Positions 9,994-24,733 of a stretch of 64,000 bases of DNA are shown one piece after another (positions within the stretch are counted from its first letter, which is position 1; each line of letters opens with the position of its first letter). Position numbers and translations under genes: made by a program. The DNA lies in assembly GCF_003626535.1 (NCBI RefSeq), contig NZ_RBAL01000004.1:310001-374000 (forward strand). The letters are read 5' to 3'. The notes beneath the pieces are model-generated. The model had not been told where the DNA came from. It saw nothing but the letters and a program-made list of their open reading frames with translations, and did no database searches. The DNA is from Streptomyces hoynatensis. GTDB lineage: Bacteria > Actinomycetota > Actinomycetes > Streptomycetales > Streptomycetaceae.

Positions 9994-10016
9994 CGGCGAC
10001 GGGCGGCCGGGCGGGC

Positions 10017-11512
<1,496 letters not shown>

Positions 11513-11516
<4 letters not shown>

Positions 11517-12649
11517 AGCCCGAGCTCCTTCGCGATGAGTTCCCGCTGAATGTCGGAGGTGCCGGAGAAGAGGACCGAGGGGACCGCGTCGCGCAGCGCC
11601 GCCTCGATGCCGTCGGCGCTCTGGTAGCCGCGGCCGCCGAAGACGCGCACCGCGTCCAGCGCGCTGGCGAGCACCCCCTCGGAGACGGCCAGCTTCGACA
11701 GGGCGATGGAGAGCCTGGCGTCCTCCCCCCGGTCCATCTCCCAGCAGGCGCGGTAGAGCAGGAGCCTGGCCGCCTCCAGACGCAGCTTCATCTCCGCGAT
11801 GCGGTGCGAGACGGCCTGGAACTGCGCCAGCCTCCTGCCGAACTGCCGCCGCCGCCTGGCGTGCGCCACGCACCGCTCAAGCAGCCGGTCGGCGAGCCCG
11901 AGGTAGCCGGCGAACAGGCAGGAGCGCTCCCAGCCCATGGAGTACTGGAAGATCAGCCCGCCCTGTCCCTCCTGGCCCAGGACCCGCTCGTTGGGCACGA
12001 AGCAGTCGTCGAACCTGATCGCGCCCGCCGGGCACTGCCACAGGCCCATCTTTCCGAAGGGCTCGCCGACCGTGAGCCCCCGGTGGCCGCGGTCCACCGC
12101 GAAGCCGGTCACCGAGAAGGGGCCCGCCTTGGGGTCGGTGGTGGCGTAGGCGACGTAGACGTCGGCGGCCGGCCCGTTGCTGACGAAGCTCTTCTCGCCG
12201 TTGAGCACCCAGCCGCCGTGCGTCCTGGTCGCGGTGACCGCGAGGCTGCCGACGTCGGAGCCCGCGTCGGCCTCCGTCATGGCGTTGCCCGCGATCAGCT
12301 CCCCGGAGCACAGACCCGGCAGCACGGCCCGCCGCAGCGGCTCGCTGCCGAACTCGGCGATGGGCATGGCGCAGGCGAACAGGTGGGCGCTGGCGCCGAA
12401 GACGAGGCCGGTCTCCGCGCAGCCGCGGCCGAGCGCCTCGATCAGGCGGGCGCTGTCGAGGGCCCCCAGGCCGCGGCCGCCGTAGCGGGCGGGCACCGGG
12501 GGGCCGAGCAGGCCGAGATCGCCGAGCTTGCGCCAGTCCTTGCGGGTGTAGGGCTCCGTGCCCGGCTCCCTGGGCGGGAACGCCTCACGGACGGCCGTCA
12601 GCGTCTCCTCGTACCTGGCGCGTTGCTCAGCGGTCCAGTCGAACTCCAC
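11513..12649 (-). CDS. Acyl-CoA dehydrogenase family, probable prolyl-carrier dehydrogenase (PltE/RedW-like)
   Basis: A 378-residue flavoprotein of acyl-CoA dehydrogenase fold. N-terminal helical region 1-115, middle beta domain with the FAD/substrate segment MTEADAGSDVGS near residue 125, C-terminal helical domain with FGRRLAQFQAVSHRIAEM. The C-terminal stretch EAALRDAVPSVLFSGTSDIQ is the form I associate with enzymes that oxidise prolyl thioesters to pyrrole-2-carboxyl thioesters, rather than fatty acyl-CoA enzymes. The start is GTG 12649, preceded by GGAGAGGAGAGC. Its beginning overlaps the end of the antiporter gene by 23 bases, and its stop overlaps the ligase start by four, so the three genes form one translational unit. 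Together with the ligase and the halogenase it would make a (halo)pyrrolyl starter. Confidence 0.85.
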
Positions 12650-13946
12650 GCTCTCTCCTCTCCCCTCCGGCCACGGGCCGGTCCCTGGTCGTCACGTCGC
12701 TTCGCCCATGGCGGAGCATCACGGTCAGCAGCGGTGAGGTCATGGCGGTGGTGACGAGCGCCATCATCACCATCGCGGTGAACAACTCGGTGTCCAGCAG
12801 GCCGAGGTCGAGCCCGATGTTGAGGATCACCAGCTCGGTGAGGCCGCGGGTGTTCATCAGCAGGCCGAGCGTGGCCGACTCGTGCCAGCCCATGCCGCTC
12901 ATCCGGGCGGAGAGCAGGACCCCGCCCAGCTTGCCCAGGCAGGCGGTGGCGATGATGAGCAGCATGTGCACGGCCCCGGTGGCGGTCATCGAGGTCAGGT
13001 CCACCGAGAGGCCGGTCACCACGAAGAACACCGGAAGCAGCAGGCGCCCGGCGTGCTCCAGCGGCACCCGGGCCGCCTGGTGCAGGAGTTCCGTCTCGGT
13101 GTGGCGGGGCATGACGAGGCCGAAGACGAAGGCGCCGAAAATGGGGTGGAGCCCGATCTCCGAGGTGAGGTAGGCCGAGCCGAGCGCCCCGGCGGCGGCG
13201 AGCGTCGCCAGGTGGTGGCCGGCCCGGGGCGCAAGGCGGGCGAGCCGGGCCAGGCAGGGGCGTACCACCGCCAGCATGACGGCGATGAACACCGCGCCCC
13301 AGCCGATGACGTCGAGGAAGCCCCCGGCTCCCGAGGCGGTGGCCAGGGCCGTGACGACCGCGAGCAGGCACCAGGCGAGCAGGTCGTCCAGGGCGGCCAG
13401 GGCCAGGGCCTGGGCGCCGAGCCTGGTCTGGTGCAGGCCGCTGTCCCAGATGATCCTGGCCAGCACGGGGAAGGCGGCGATGGACATGGCGGTGCCCATG
13501 AACAGGGCGAAGTCGGCGAAGTCGAGGCGGTGGCCGTCCACGGTGTCGTAGGAGCCGAAGAGCAGGCCGGCCAGGCCCACGCCCAGGCTCAGCGGGAGGG
13601 CGGCGGCCGAGAACCAGACGACGCCCGTGGTGCGGCCCCGGCCGCGCAGCGTGTCGAAGTCGAACTCCCAGCCGATGATGAACATGAAGAGCACCAGGGC
13701 GATCTGGGCGACCACCGACAGGTAGCCGCGCACCCCGCCGGGGAAGAACTGTTCGGGCAGGTCGCCCGGCAGGAGACCGAGCAGGCTTGGCCCCAGGCAG
13801 ATGCCGGCGGCGATCTCGCCGATGACGGCGGGTTGCCGCAGGCGGCGGGCGAGTGCCACGAAGAGAGTGCCGACGGCGAGGACGAGCGCTATGCCCCCGA
13901 TCGTCGTGGTGGTGACCCAGTCCAGGTCGGTCGCTGCGAGGGACAC
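12627..13946 (-). CDS. CPA2-family cation/proton antiporter
   Basis: A membrane protein of 439 residues with about twelve hydrophobic segments and the typical family stretches RQPAVIGEIAAGICLGPSLL, HPIFGAFVFGLVMP and LLMNTRGLTELVIL. The start is set at GTG 13946 because GGAG lies five bases upstream; an ATG at 14042 would add 32 residues rich in Arg/Pro that do not resemble a membrane start. The cytoplasmic tail is short and charged, with no regulatory domain. It heads the leftward biosynthetic operon. Antiporters of this family accompany clusters for polyether ionophores and other membrane-active polyketides, so self-protection against an uncoupling or ion-carrying product is a reasonable inference, not shown by sequence. 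Confidence 0.88.
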   Translation of the reverse strand: MSLAATDLDWVTTTTIGGIALVLAVGTLFVALARRLRQPAVIGEIAAGICLGPSLLGLLPGDLPEQFFPGGVRGYLSVVAQIALVLFMFIIGWEFDFDTLRGRGRTTGVVWFSAAALPLSLGVGLAGLLFGSYDTVDGHRLDFADFALFMGTAMSIAAFPVLARIIWDSGLHQTRLGAQALALAALDDLLAWCLLAVVTALATASGAGGFLDVIGWGAVFIAVMLAVVRPCLARLARLAPRAGHHLATLAAAGALGSAYLTSEIGLHPIFGAFVFGLVMPRHTETELLHQAARVPLEHAGRLLLPVFFVVTGLSVDLTSMTATGAVHMLLIIATACLGKLGGVLLSARMSGMGWHESATLGLLMNTRGLTELVILNIGLDLGLLDTELFTAMVMMALVTTAMTSPLLTVMLRHGRSDVTTRDRPVAGGERRERGVRLDR

Positions 13947-14553
13947 GAGAGCTCCAGGAGGGTGGGCACGGCGGGCCTGACGTCTCGGGAGGGTCCTGGG
14001 CGTCATCAGCAGCGTCGGGAAAGGGACTTGAGGGCGGGTCAAGGCTCACCGGAGTGAATGCGGGCGTCGCGCGCCGGAGTGGGCGCCCCGCGGCGCTCAA
14101 CCTGCCGCATGCGCCCGCCCGGTTCGCGGTGGGCCGTGGCGGACCGTGGCGGGTCGTGCCCCGCCGCCCGGCCCGGAGACCGGCCGCTCTCGACCAGGAA
14201 TCCAGATCGCGTTGCCACGCTCGGTGCGGGGGGCCCGGTGATCCACACGCGCCCCGCGGATCACGCCGCGGCCACCCGGCCGCGCACCGCCGGGCCCCCC
14301 GCGCCCCGTTCGAGCCCGAGCCGACGAGACCCGGCAGAGGCCGAACGGGCGCCCGGCCGCCCCCGGGCCCGCTCACCAGCCGGCGCCCGTCAGCACCGGT
14401 CGACAGCAGTCAGCGTCAGACGGCAACCGGCGACAACGGCCGACAACGGGCGACAACTGTAGATATCGGCCAATTCAGGTGCATGCCGACTAAGTCCGCG
14501 GGATCAGGACAGAACTGCCACAAGCCGACAGGCCCGACAGGAAATGGTGTGGG
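13947..14553. promoter_or_regulatory. Divergent control region of the biosynthetic cluster
   Basis: This 607-bp gap separates the leftward antiporter operon from the rightward PKS gene and must hold both promoters. The left two thirds is GC-rich with no convincing gene. Four 10-bp direct repeats end at 14460. The last 95 bases before the PKS start are clearly less GC-rich (AGATATCGGCCAATTCAG at about 14461), as expected for a promoter. The PKS start ATG 14554 has AGGA about eleven bases upstream, a rather long spacing. No sure -10/-35 pair could be assigned. Confidence 0.5.
14421..14460 (+). repeat. Four 10-bp direct repeats upstream of the second PKS
   Basis: The copies CGGCAACCGG, CGACAACGGC, CGACAACGGG and CGACAACTGT follow one another without gaps, with the core CGACAAC in three. 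Spacing of about one helical turn puts all copies on one face of the DNA, like sites for pathway activators that bind direct repeats. They end 93 bases before the PKS start. No matching regulator gene is in the window. Confidence 0.6.
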
Positions 14554-19035
<4,482 letters not shown>

Positions 19036-19055
19036 GCGGAAGGAACAGCTTGAGC

Positions 19056-20708
19056 ATGCCAGCGAACACCACAGGGCCCGGGGACGCCGAACGGCACGAC
19101 GTGATCGTGCTCGGCTCGGGACTGATCGCCTCGATCCTCGCCGCGGCCCTGGCCAGGCAGGGCATCGGCGTCGTCCTGGTGGACGGCCCCACCGACGGAC
19201 GGCTGGTCCGCGGGGAGATGCTGACGCCGCCCGCGCCCGTGCTGCTGCGGACCATCGCCGCCCGCTACGGCCTGCCCGAGGTCGCCCACCTCGCCTCCTT
19301 CGACGAGCTGAGCGAGGCCACCGGACCCAGCAGCGGCCGGGAGCGCTGCCACAGCTTCCTCTACCACCGGGCGGGCCGGCCCCTCGACCCCTCCGAGGTC
19401 CTCCAGCTCAACCCGCCGGACGTCCCGCCCGAGCCCAACCTCTACCGCCCGGACGTGGACGCCTACCTGCTGCGGACGGCGCTCGCCCACGGGGCCCGTG
19501 CGGTCCTCGACTCCCCGGTGCGGGGCGTGGAGGTGCGCCGGGACGGGGTGCTGCTCACCACGGGCAGCGGCCGGCGCCTCCTCGGCGGCTACCTGGTGGA
19601 CGCCTCGGACCGGGACTCGCCCTTCGTGGCCGCCCTCGGGCTGCGCGAGGAGCCGACCGGCCTGCGGCTGCGCACCCGCTCCCTCTACACCCACATGTCG
19701 GGCCTGACCGAGGTGGGCAGCGTCTACGGCGGCCCCTCGTTCGCCCCGCCCAGGCCCTGGGAGGAGGGCAGCGTCCACCACGTCTTCGCCGGCGGCCACC
19801 TGTCCGTCTACGGCTTCGGCAACCACCCGCGGGCCACGCACGGGCTGAGCGCCGTGTGCCTCACCCTCGACGTCGACCGCCACCCGCGGGGCGAGTCGCC
19901 CGAGGCCGAGTTCTCCGCCTTCCTCGACGCCTACCCGAGCGTGGCTCCGCTGTTCGCCGCGGCCAAGCCCGAGGCGCCCTGGGAGGCCACCGGGCGGCAG
20001 CAGTACTCCTCGGCCAGGACGGTCGGCGAGCGGTGGTGCGTCATCGGCGAGGCCGCGGGATACGTGGACCCCTTCTTCAACCGCGGGCTGATCACCGGCC
20101 TGGAGCAGGCGAACGGCCTGGCCTGGCGGCTGATCGAGGCGGCGCGGGCCGGGCACTTCGGGCGGGACAGGTTCGCCCCCCTGGAGCGCATGGGCCGCGA
20201 GCTGCTGGCCGCCCAGGACGGGCTCGTCTCCATGATGCTGGCCTCCACCCACGAGCACATCACGTGGCGCACGGCGCTGTCCCTGCTGGAAACCGGGCTG
20301 CGCTTCGGCCAGTTCGTGCCGGCCGGGGCCGTCGGCGCGCTGCTCGGCACGGGCTCGGACGCGGAGCTGCGGAAGCTGGAGGAGATCGACCACTACGGCT
20401 CGGTCTTCCCGGGCCACCACGGCTACAACGAGCTGCTCGCCACGGCCCGCGAGGAGTTCACCGCCGCCGCGGCGGGCGAGCGGGACCCGGGGGAGACGGC
20501 GGCGGGGGTGCTCGCCCGGCTGCGCGGGGCGGACTTCGTCCCGGACTTCTTCGTCCTCGACACCGTGGACCGCTTCCCGCCGCAGCTCGGCCCGGCCGAC
20601 ATCCTGCGGCTTGAGGAGTGGGCGCGCAACGGCGCCCCGGCCGACGTGGCCGCCATCGCCCTGTCGGCCGTGGCCACCGTGCGCGGCCGCATGGCGGCGC
20701 AGGGCTGA
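19056..20708 (+). CDS. Halogenase-fold FAD monooxygenase without the WxWxIP motif
   Basis: A 550-residue flavoprotein of the flavin-dependent halogenase/PHBH-like family. The dinucleotide motif is VIVLGSGLIAS near the N-terminus, the second FAD region is WCVIGEAAGYVDPFFNRGL near residue 330, followed by a long C-terminal part of about 180 residues. Where family halogenases have a Trp-x-Trp-x-Ile-Pro block before NHPRxT, this protein reads GGHLSVYGFGNHPRAT, so the signature linked to halogenation is gone. It may be a hydroxylase, an oxidative coupling or cyclising enzyme, or an inactive partner. ATG 19056 is used; TTG 19050 has a better-spaced GGAAGG, and a GTG at 19032 would overlap the PKS stop. 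It is co-transcribed with the reductase-ended PKS. Confidence 0.82.
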   Translation: MPANTTGPGDAERHDVIVLGSGLIASILAAALARQGIGVVLVDGPTDGRLVRGEMLTPPAPVLLRTIAARYGLPEVAHLASFDELSEATGPSSGRERCHSFLYHRAGRPLDPSEVLQLNPPDVPPEPNLYRPDVDAYLLRTALAHGARAVLDSPVRGVEVRRDGVLLTTGSGRRLLGGYLVDASDRDSPFVAALGLREEPTGLRLRTRSLYTHMSGLTEVGSVYGGPSFAPPRPWEEGSVHHVFAGGHLSVYGFGNHPRATHGLSAVCLTLDVDRHPRGESPEAEFSAFLDAYPSVAPLFAAAKPEAPWEATGRQQYSSARTVGERWCVIGEAAGYVDPFFNRGLITGLEQANGLAWRLIEAARAGHFGRDRFAPLERMGRELLAAQDGLVSMMLASTHEHITWRTALSLLETGLRFGQFVPAGAVGALLGTGSDAELRKLEEIDHYGSVFPGHHGYNELLATAREEFTAAAAGERDPGETAAGVLARLRGADFVPDFFVLDTVDRFPPQLGPADILRLEEWARNGAPADVAAIALSAVATVRGRMAAQG

Positions 20709-20716
20709 GCCGCCCA

Positions 20717-20754
20717 GGACCCGGGCCGCGGGGAGCGGAAGCCCCGCCGGGTCC
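20717..20754 (+). terminator. Two-part hairpin after the flavoprotein gene
   Basis: Nested inverted repeats GGACCCGG/CCGGGTCC (outer) and GCGGGG/CCCCGC (inner) lie within 50 bases of the flavoprotein stop. It would weaken read-through into the halogenase gene 210 bases further on, so that gene may have a separate promoter or be regulated by attenuation. Confidence 0.6.
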
Positions 20755-20886
20755 GGGAGAGGGCGCGTCCGGGACTCCCCCGGCCCGGGCGCGCCGTTCA
20801 CGGCCGCCGCCGCGGCCGCCTGGGGCCGGCCGGAAGAGGCCGCCGCGCACCACCGCCTGGACGCCCCGCCCCGCCTCCCCGGCCCC

Positions 20887-20960
20887 CGAGAGACCCCCCC
20901 GAGAGAAATCCCCCGAGAAACCCCCCAAGAGACCCACGAGAGAAACCCGAGAGAAAGCAG
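20887..20960 (+). repeat. GAGAGA/poly-C repeats in the halogenase leader
   Basis: About six imperfect 11-14-bp units of the form GAGAGAAA followed by a run of C lie directly before the halogenase start at 20965. The leader contains almost no T. The ribosome site is poor (GAGAAAGCAG), and any of the GAGA blocks may serve in part as purine-rich contact for the ribosome. Confidence 0.55.
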
Positions 20961-20964
20961 AACA

Positions 20965-22179
20965 ATGAGCGGACAGCACTTCGACGTCATCGTCGTGGGA
21001 GGCGGCCCCTCCGGGTCGAGCACGGCGGCACTGCTCGCCAAGGAGGGCAGGAGCGTCCTCCTGCTCGAACGGGAGAAGTTCCCCCGCTACCACATCGGCG
21101 AGTCCCTCATCCCGGGCATGTGGCCCACCATCGAGCAACTCGGCCTGCGGGAGCGGCTGGAAGGGATCGGTTTCGTCAAGAAATACGGCGGCAGCCTGGT
21201 GTGGGGGCGCGGCCTGCCGCTGTGGCACTTCTCCTTCAAGGAGGGCGGCCCCTACCCCTACACCTTCCAGGTGCGCCGCGCCGACTTCGACCTGCTGCTG
21301 CTGACCCGGGCCAGGGAGCTGGGGGTGCGGGTGATCGAGGACGCCACGGTCAGGAACCCGCTGTTCCAGGACGGCCGGATGACGGGCGTCGGCTACCAGG
21401 TCCGCGGCGGCCCCCTGACCGAGGCGCACGCCGACGTGGTCGTGGACGCCTCGGGCCAGCAGCGCTGGCTCGGACGCTACTTCGACATGGTCGAGTGGCA
21501 GGAGGACCTGCGGAACTTCGCCGTGTGGGCCTACTTCCAGGACTGCGCGCGGGAGGAGGGGGAGAAGCAGGGCAACATCCTGGCCGAACGCAGGCCGGGC
21601 GGCTGGATCTGGTTCATCCCCTTCAGCGACGGCACCACGGGCGTCGGCTACGTGACGCCCACCAGGCTGCTCGGCGAGTCGGGGCTGAGCCCGGAGGAGC
21701 TGTTCGAGGAGCAGGTGGCGGCCTCGCAGCAGGTGTCGAAGATGGTCGCAGGAGCGAACCGGGTCAGCGGCTTCCGCACCATCAAGGACTGGTCGTACAC
21801 CTGCTCCCGCTTCCACGGGCCGGGCTGGCTCGTGGTCGGGGACGCGGCCACCTTCGTGGACCCGCTGCTGTCCACCGGCGTGACGCTCGCGCTGCGCGGC
21901 GGCACCACGGCCGCGGCCACGGTGGCGCGGATTCTCGACGAGCCGGAGGACGCCGTGAAGGCGGGGGAGCGGTACGAGGAGGCCTACCGCCGGTTCGTGG
22001 ACCGGCTGTTCGGCTTCGTGCGCGCCTTCTACGACCAGACGAAGGGCCGCGACGACTACTTCGACGACGCCCAGAAGATCCTGGGCAGCGGCGGGCCCTC
22101 GCCGCAGGCCGACTTCGTGACGCTGGTGTCGGGGCTCGCGGGCATCGAGGAGTTCTACGAGGGCGGGGAGTTCGTGTGA
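20965..22179 (+). CDS. FAD-dependent halogenase, PltA-like
   Basis: A 404-residue halogenase with the FAD motif GGGPSGSS at residues 11-18, HIGESLIPG near 45, the halogenase signature GWIWFIP near 212, and GDAATFVDPLLSTGV near 290. All key signatures are intact. Its length and its place with a proline-type ligase and dehydrogenase suggest it chlorinates (or brominates) the carrier-bound pyrrole, as PltA does. FADH2 must come from a flavin reductase not present in the window. The start ATG 20965 is chosen because the family begins just before the FAD motif; the longer open frame from 20611 starts within the preceding gene. The gene ends at a strong bidirectional terminator and is the right end of the cluster. 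Confidence 0.9.
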   Translation: MSGQHFDVIVVGGGPSGSSTAALLAKEGRSVLLLEREKFPRYHIGESLIPGMWPTIEQLGLRERLEGIGFVKKYGGSLVWGRGLPLWHFSFKEGGPYPYTFQVRRADFDLLLLTRARELGVRVIEDATVRNPLFQDGRMTGVGYQVRGGPLTEAHADVVVDASGQQRWLGRYFDMVEWQEDLRNFAVWAYFQDCAREEGEKQGNILAERRPGGWIWFIPFSDGTTGVGYVTPTRLLGESGLSPEELFEEQVAASQQVSKMVAGANRVSGFRTIKDWSYTCSRFHGPGWLVVGDAATFVDPLLSTGVTLALRGGTTAAATVARILDEPEDAVKAGERYEEAYRRFVDRLFGFVRAFYDQTKGRDDYFDDAQKILGSGGPSPQADFVTLVSGLAGIEEFYEGGEFV

Positions 22180-22184
22180 GCCGT

Positions 22185-22218
22185 GCCGCCACCCGGGCCC
22201 CGCGGCCCGGGTGGCGGC
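22185..22218. terminator. Bidirectional terminator between convergent genes
   Basis: A perfect 15-bp inverted repeat (GCCGCCACCCGGGCC and its complement, 4-base loop) fills the short space between the halogenase stop and the convergent beta-helix gene. It serves both strands and marks the boundary between the biosynthetic cluster and the sugar region. Confidence 0.85.
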
Positions 22219-22234
22219 CGTCGGCCGGCGCGGC

Positions 22235-24733
22235 TCAGTCGCGCGGGCCGATGCCCTCCAGGGTGAAGGTGCGGTTCCACTCCTGCAGCCATCCGCGGCC
22301 GAAGCCGTCGGCGCCGGCCAGGGAGGAGGCGCGCGCGTCGAACCTGCCGGTCTCCGGGTCGAAGGCGAAGTCGGCCGGGTCCTGCCCGCTGACGCTCAGG
22401 GAGTCGAAGCCGGGGCTGAACGTGGCGACGGTGTCCCCGTCGGCGTCGTCGTTGTAGGCGAAGCCGCCGGTGGCGATCAGCACCGAGCGGGTCAGCACGT
22501 TGTGCGAGGGCACGTACACCGAGTCGGGGTTCTCCCAGACGTAGGAGTCGGTGCACTCGGCGGTGCCGACCTCGGTGCAGACCTCGCCCGAGGAGTCGGC
22601 GGGCACGTACCAGTCCCTGATGTTCGGGTACTGCCGCGCGTAGTGCCGGTACCAGCGCTCCACGTTGGCGGCGGTGTTGGTGAAGCCGGTGCCGTCGCCG
22701 GCCTTCAGCATGTCGTTGAAGCGCTCGATGACGACCTTGGCGTTGGAGACCGGCAGCCTGCGCCCGCCCTCGTGGTAGAGCTTGTCGTGGCCGACGGTCT
22801 CGACGTTCCGGAAGACGTTGTCCGAGGCGACGTTGCTGTGGCCCGAGTTGTAGAAGAGGCCGTGCTCCATGTCGGCGAAGTAGTTGTGGTGGACCACCAT
22901 GCCCGACATGCCGTCGTCCATGTAGATCGCCTGGTTGTTGCCGGGCACGTCGCCGAAGTAGTTGTAGGAGATCTCGTTGTTCAGGTAGGTGAAGTCCCGG
23001 CCCGAGTAGATGATCCCCTGGTCGGAGGCGTTGGTGACCAGGCGCTCGAACCTGTTGTGGCTGATCACCATGTCGTTGCCCATGATCTGCACCGCCATGT
23101 GCGGGGCGTCGTGGACGTAGTTGTACCGGAAGGTGTTGCCGACGCCGTAGAGGTAGCCGGCCGGGGTGTAGGTGGCCAGCTTCGAGAAGTTGTAGATCTC
23201 GTTGTGCTCCACGACGTTGTCCCCGCGGGAGAGGGAGTCCCGGTCGCCGCCGGCGAGGAACACCCCGCCGCCGCCGAGGTCGTGCAGGCTGCTGTCGACC
23301 ACCCGGTTGCCGTGGCCGCCGCGGCTGGTGGTGTACTCGGCGACCGCGGTGATCGCGTCGCTGGCCTCGCCGATGGTCACGGCGTCGAGGCTGACATTCT
23401 GGATCTCCAGGTGGTCGAGGGTGCAGGACTCGGCGTCGAGCAGCTGCACGCCGCTGCTGGTCGAGCCGTTGAACCTGAGGCCACGCAGCGTCACGCCGGT
23501 CACGTTCTCCAGCGAGAAGAACGGCTTGTCGAAGGAGGTCAGGGTGATGTCCTTGCCCTCGATCGTCCCGCCGGGCGGCAGGTAGTAGAGGACGTCGTTG
23601 CCCTCCCAGCGGTCGATGTAGTACTCGCCCTCGGTGTCGAGCTCACCGAGGACGTTCTGCGCGACGAACGAGGTCCACTTGTCGGTGGCGGCGTACATCG
23701 TGGGGTACTTGGTGCGCACGTTCCAGCCCGCGGCCTGGCCCTCGTCGTCGAGGCCCTCCTGGCCGATCGAGTAGATCCGCACCCGGTCGTTGCCGTAGTT
23801 GTTGCCGAAGTACCCGGCCAGCCAGCCGTCGGTCTCGTAGGTGGTGTTGTCGATGTCCCGTTCGGGCTGGTTCGTCGCCGACTCGGCGGACGGGTCGGTG
23901 GGCGGCGCCCAGGTCGTGTACCGCTCGGCGACCTCGGGGCTGGTGACGGTGTACACCGGCCCCGGCAGTTGCAGCATCTCCTCGTAGGGCAGCGTCGTGC
24001 CGTCCGCGGTCTTGTCGGAGAAGTAGTCGCGCGCGCCGCGGAACGGCTCGGCCACGCCGAGCGAGGTCTTGTCCATCGTGGCGTCGCCGTTGGGGTACTG
24101 CGCCAGCGTCTGGGCCTGGTCGTCGGTCATCAGCTCGGGGGCGAAGGGCTGCGCCTGCCAGTTGAAGCCGTTCTTGTTCAGCGAGCCGGTGGGTATGCCC
24201 TCGGCGCCCAGGTCGTAGACGTAGACCTGGTCGTAGACCGAGTCCTGGACCCGGGAGCGCGAGGACCACCGCGGGTCGTCGGCCGCGCTTCCGGTGAGGT
24301 CGGCCAGCCGCTGGAAGTGGGCCGGGTCCAGGGTCCTGGCGCCGGTGAACTCGACCTCCTCGCCCTGGTAGGCGGCGTAGGTGACATAGGAGTTGCCGGC
24401 GCCTTCGAGGGCGATGGTGCTCGACGTGTCGTACACGCCCTCGCGGATGTAGACCGTGCCCGGGTGGTGGGCGCTGGTGCGCCCGGCCAGGGCGTCCCGC
24501 GCCTCCTCCACGGTGGGGAACGGGTCCTCCAGGGTGCCGGCCGCTCCCTGGCGGCCGTCCGCCGAGACGTAGACGGTGAGGTCGTGGCCGCCTGCCGCGG
24601 CCTCGCCGGCCAGGGCGGAGGGGATCGCGGCCGTGGCGGCGAGCACCAGGGCGGCGGCGAGGGCGCCTTGCGCCCTCCGTCCCCGGCTGCCGCTCCGATG
24701 GGCGCGCTGGCGCCTTCCCGTGATTCTTCGCAT
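22235..24733 (-). CDS. Secreted right-handed beta-helix protein, probable polysaccharide-active enzyme
   Basis: An 832-residue protein with a signal peptide (Arg-rich n-region, hydrophobic stretch at about 22-45, Ala-x-Ala cleavage region), then a beta-helix of pectate-lyase type. The repeat pattern is clear from about residue 420 onwards (SLENVTGVTLRGLRFNGS, NRVVDSSLHDLGGGGVFLAG, NNEISYNYFGDVPGNNQAIY). Such folds occur in polysaccharide lyases and in glycoside hydrolases such as GH141; which is not decided by the sequence as read. The start is ATG 24733, 30 residues inside the longest frame, because the signal peptide begins there and GGAGAG lies twelve bases upstream. The neighbouring regulators, importer and fucose-type enzymes suggest that it releases a sugar used by them. 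Confidence 0.85.
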   Translation of the reverse strand: MRRITGRRQRAHRSGSRGRRAQGALAAALVLAATAAIPSALAGEAAAGGHDLTVYVSADGRQGAAGTLEDPFPTVEEARDALAGRTSAHHPGTVYIREGVYDTSSTIALEGAGNSYVTYAAYQGEEVEFTGARTLDPAHFQRLADLTGSAADDPRWSSRSRVQDSVYDQVYVYDLGAEGIPTGSLNKNGFNWQAQPFAPELMTDDQAQTLAQYPNGDATMDKTSLGVAEPFRGARDYFSDKTADGTTLPYEEMLQLPGPVYTVTSPEVAERYTTWAPPTDPSAESATNQPERDIDNTTYETDGWLAGYFGNNYGNDRVRIYSIGQEGLDDEGQAAGWNVRTKYPTMYAATDKWTSFVAQNVLGELDTEGEYYIDRWEGNDVLYYLPPGGTIEGKDITLTSFDKPFFSLENVTGVTLRGLRFNGSTSSGVQLLDAESCTLDHLEIQNVSLDAVTIGEASDAITAVAEYTTSRGGHGNRVVDSSLHDLGGGGVFLAGGDRDSLSRGDNVVEHNEIYNFSKLATYTPAGYLYGVGNTFRYNYVHDAPHMAVQIMGNDMVISHNRFERLVTNASDQGIIYSGRDFTYLNNEISYNYFGDVPGNNQAIYMDDGMSGMVVHHNYFADMEHGLFYNSGHSNVASDNVFRNVETVGHDKLYHEGGRRLPVSNAKVVIERFNDMLKAGDGTGFTNTAANVERWYRHYARQYPNIRDWYVPADSSGEVCTEVGTAECTDSYVWENPDSVYVPSHNVLTRSVLIATGGFAYNDDADGDTVATFSPGFDSLSVSGQDPADFAFDPETGRFDARASSLAGADGFGRGWLQEWNRTFTLEGIGPRD

